Positions 62,313 to 64,000 of a stretch of 64,000 nt of DNA are shown piece after piece. The notes beneath the pieces were generated by a model that was not told the origin of the DNA, made no database searches, and saw nothing but the letters and a program-made list of their open reading frames with translations. Position 1 is the stretch's first letter. Each line of letters begins with the position of its first letter. Position numbers and translations under genes: made by a program. Origin of the DNA: Lachnospiraceae bacterium AC2029 (GTDB lineage: Bacteria; Bacillota; Clostridia; Lachnospirales; Lachnospiraceae). The stretch covers positions 1,488,001 through 1,552,000 of the forward strand of contig JNLK01000001.1 in NCBI GenBank assembly GCA_000703065.1, in the 5' to 3' direction.

Positions 62313-63641
62313 TTATGGATTTAAACATACTCCATTTGAATTAAAACGATAGGTTTTATTCTTAATCACTTTTGTTCCTGTAACCATTACTCCTTCAGAG
62401 TCAAAGTAATACCACTTGGATCCTGACTTCAACCAACCGGTCTTCATTGTGCCATCCGCCTTAAAGAAATACCAGTTTTTCCCTATTTTCAACCATCCGG
62501 TCTGAAGTATACCGTTCTTAAAGTAGTACCACTTACCTCCGATCAGCCTCCATGTATTTGCCATGACTCCATTTGTGCCAAAGTAATACCATGCTCCGCC
62601 AATCTTCTTCCATCCGGTTGTCATGAATCCGCTCGTCGGATCAAGATAATACCAATCCTTCCCGGAAGCGATCCATCCGGTCTTAATATATCCGTCACTT
62701 AAAAAATAGTACCACTTCCCGGAGATCTGACGCCATCCCTTATCCGGAGTTGATCCGTCAGAATAACGATATCTCCAGCCCTTATTGTTCTTTGTCCAGC
62801 CTGCAATAATACCCTCAGTATATATTTTATAACGTTGTGGTGATCCTGCAAACGATTTAGATCCGGAAGTTTTTAAAAAGTATGTTCCCTTTTTCAAATA
62901 ACATGACTGATACTGAGGTTTTTCGAGTCCATTATTAGTCAAGTAATCAAAATCCTTTATAATATTACCGTTTTGGTCCAGAAGATCTAAATCAAAAAAA
63001 TCCGTTCCCTGTGCAGGTAATTCCGTGCCAAATCTCACCGTCTGATCTTTATTGACGGTAAATTTATAATAGTGATAACACCAACTATCACCTGATAAAG
63101 TATCATATATTGTCTGTCCGATATCCAACTGGGCTGCAGTAGCCAAATATATTTTTCCGGCTCCACCTATGCATACATTCTTCCCTGACCTAACCACTTC
63201 TGTCACAGTTATTTCATATGACTGTCCGCTGCTGCTGAGATCAATGTAGCTTATCCCCTTCTTCAGTGAAATATAGAACTCCCGGGATGGATACCCCCAA
63301 TTATTTGTATCCTGAATACACTGATAATCCATCTCATTTCCCGATTCATCTAAAAAATATAACCAAAAACAATTTCTATTTCCTACAACCGTTCCTTTTA
63401 TTTTAACCTTTACCAACATATTCGTCGGTAAATCAAGTTTGAAATAGATCCTCTCTGTATTCGAGCTTGGTGTCTGACCTCTCACGGTTTGTCCAAGAAC
63501 AATTTCCTCTGCTGTAGACAGATTCGTTCCTGCGGCAAATACATCCCACTTTCCAAATAAACAAATTCCAAAAAGAAAGCAGAACGCCAACCCTACAACA
63601 AGAATCCTTTTCTTCACATTCCCAAACAGCGAAAGCCTCAT
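62313..63641 (-). CDS. Secreted PPC-domain-like protein with cell-wall-binding repeats
   Basis: 442 residues. The signal peptide ends near VFA (about residue 36). Two beta-sandwich modules (about 40-150 and 165-270) have the pattern of bacterial pre-peptidase C-terminal domains (YFKLDLPTNMLVKVKI, YYKFTVNKDQTVRFG). About seven cell-wall-binding repeats follow, ending in TYRFNSNGVCLNP, almost the same C-terminus as the 44323 protein. GGAGG lies 7 bases upstream of ATG 63641. Located just before operon B and co-directional. Confidence 0.85.
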   Translation of the reverse strand: MRLSLFGNVKKRILVVGLAFCFLFGICLFGKWDVFAAGTNLSTAEEIVLGQTVRGQTPSSNTERIYFKLDLPTNMLVKVKIKGTVVGNRNCFWLYFLDESGNEMDYQCIQDTNNWGYPSREFYISLKKGISYIDLSSSGQSYEITVTEVVRSGKNVCIGGAGKIYLATAAQLDIGQTIYDTLSGDSWCYHYYKFTVNKDQTVRFGTELPAQGTDFFDLDLLDQNGNIIKDFDYLTNNGLEKPQYQSCYLKKGTYFLKTSGSKSFAGSPQRYKIYTEGIIAGWTKNNKGWRYRYSDGSTPDKGWRQISGKWYYFLSDGYIKTGWIASGKDWYYLDPTSGFMTTGWKKIGGAWYYFGTNGVMANTWRLIGGKWYYFKNGILQTGWLKIGKNWYFFKADGTMKTGWLKSGSKWYYFDSEGVMVTGTKVIKNKTYRFNSNGVCLNP

Positions 63642-63686
63642 GATACTCCTCCTTTCAAATCGTCATTTTGTGTATGCTCAACAAAC

Positions 63687-63726
63687 AGCTGTTTCTCCGG
63701 CATCCCGTTGATGCCGGAGAACAGCT
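63687..63726 (-). terminator. Terminator of the gene at the right edge
   Basis: Long stem on the minus strand: AGCTG plus TTCTCCGGCAT pairing with ATGCCGGAGAA plus CAGCT, one bulge, 7-base loop, followed by GTTTGTT. 26 bases after the stop codon at 63753. Confidence 0.75.
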
Positions 63727-63752
63727 TAATATTGCGAATGTCTATAATTATC

Positions 63753-64000
63753 TTAATTGCCGCTTTCAAAAATCTTACCAGCCACACCTGTAGCACCGTC
63801 TACGGCAAGTCCCGTCAGTTGTCCTGTGGATTTACTTACTATCTTGGCTGCTGTGCCTGAATACGGGCCCCACAGTCTTTGTGCCGATTCATGTAATACG
63901 TCTTTAGTTACCGTTTTCACTACCTCTTTGGTTCCATAACTTACAGTTCCTCTTACAAGACCCCTAGCGTCATATCCATATCCGCTCACTGACTTAACCA
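63753..64000 (-). CDS. C-terminal fragment of a larger gene entering from the right
   Basis: The frame is open to the window edge; 81 codons are visible, ending GVAGKIFESGN. The sequence is glycine/valine/threonine-rich (YGTKEVVKTVTKDVLHE, GTAAKIVSKSTGQLTG) with an amphipathic character seen in the C-terminal parts of some polymorphic-toxin or secreted proteins, but no family can be assigned. A GTG within the fragment (63989) should not be taken as the start. Being next to operon B, it could be a secretion substrate; this is speculative. Confidence 0.6.
   Translation of the reverse strand, partial: VKSVSGYGYDARGLVRGTVSYGTKEVVKTVTKDVLHESAQRLWGPYSGTAAKIVSKSTGQLTGLAVDGATGVAGKIFESGN

Overview
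The window looks like a chromosomal segment of a Gram-positive Clostridia member, most likely Lachnospiraceae. The evidence is strong GGAGG ribosome-binding sites, secreted proteins built of glycine/tryptophan cell-wall-binding repeats, a streptococcal-type (FCT-like) pilus operon with a class B sortase, and a type VII secretion-like EssC/EsaB core. The family placement is inferred from gene content; there is no rRNA or marker gene to confirm it. Nearly all genes lie on the minus strand. Only the LRR surface protein (10747-12885) and the UvrD-like helicase (26396-28555) are on plus.

Layout. 1-1296: 5' part of a GH13 alpha-glucosidase/neopullulanase gene, with a good promoter. 1430-6364: two tandem P-type ATPases of the CtpE-like class. 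6559-9261: two zinc-ribbon, single-TM proteins; the first carries a palindromic interspersed repeat inside its reading frame. 9462-12885: a divergent pair of cell-wall-binding-repeat surface proteins. 13041-22875: a five-gene pilus operon in the order SipA-like, FctA-like backbone, class B sortase, minor pilin, giant Cna-B/fibro-slime tip protein. 22960-24745: an ISLre2-family (UPF0236) insertion sequence. 24836-28555: an MFS transporter and a divergent UvrD-type helicase with a LexA-like box.

The most unusual part is 28681-62124, two long co-directional operons. Operon A runs from a promoter at about 41.9 kb to a bidirectional terminator at 28.6 kb. It encodes an SPFH/zinc-ribbon protein, a four-TM protein, a zinc-ribbon helical protein (resembling the Bacillus YdjI/YdjH/YdjG module), three paralogous helical-repeat proteins with C-terminal TM hairpins, a 58-residue protein, a 178-residue protein, a Ycf46-like AAA+ ATPase, and a zinc-ribbon/proline-rich/TM protein with about 16 in-frame 9-residue repeats. 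Operon B runs from 62.1 kb down to 46.5 kb. It encodes a TM-anchored extracellular protein, an EssB-like/FHA fusion, a TadZ/MinD-type ATPase, EsaB/YukD, EssC, a PP2C phosphatase, a Ser/Thr kinase fused to an extracellular solute-binding domain, a LytTR response regulator, two FHA proteins, and a five-PASTA Ser/Thr kinase. Cell-wall-binding surface proteins with matching C-termini flank or separate the operons (42048-46434 and 62313-63641).

Working model (inference): the kinases sense cell-wall or solute signals, PP2C reverses phosphorylation, and the FHA proteins (including the EssB-like one) read it out at an EssC-driven export machine. The SPFH/TPR/AAA operon may scaffold or remodel it at the membrane. 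No WXG100 substrate, EsaA or EssA was recognised in the window. A composite palindromic repeat family (arms GGGACGGTTCT/AGAACCGTCCC) occurs at four places.
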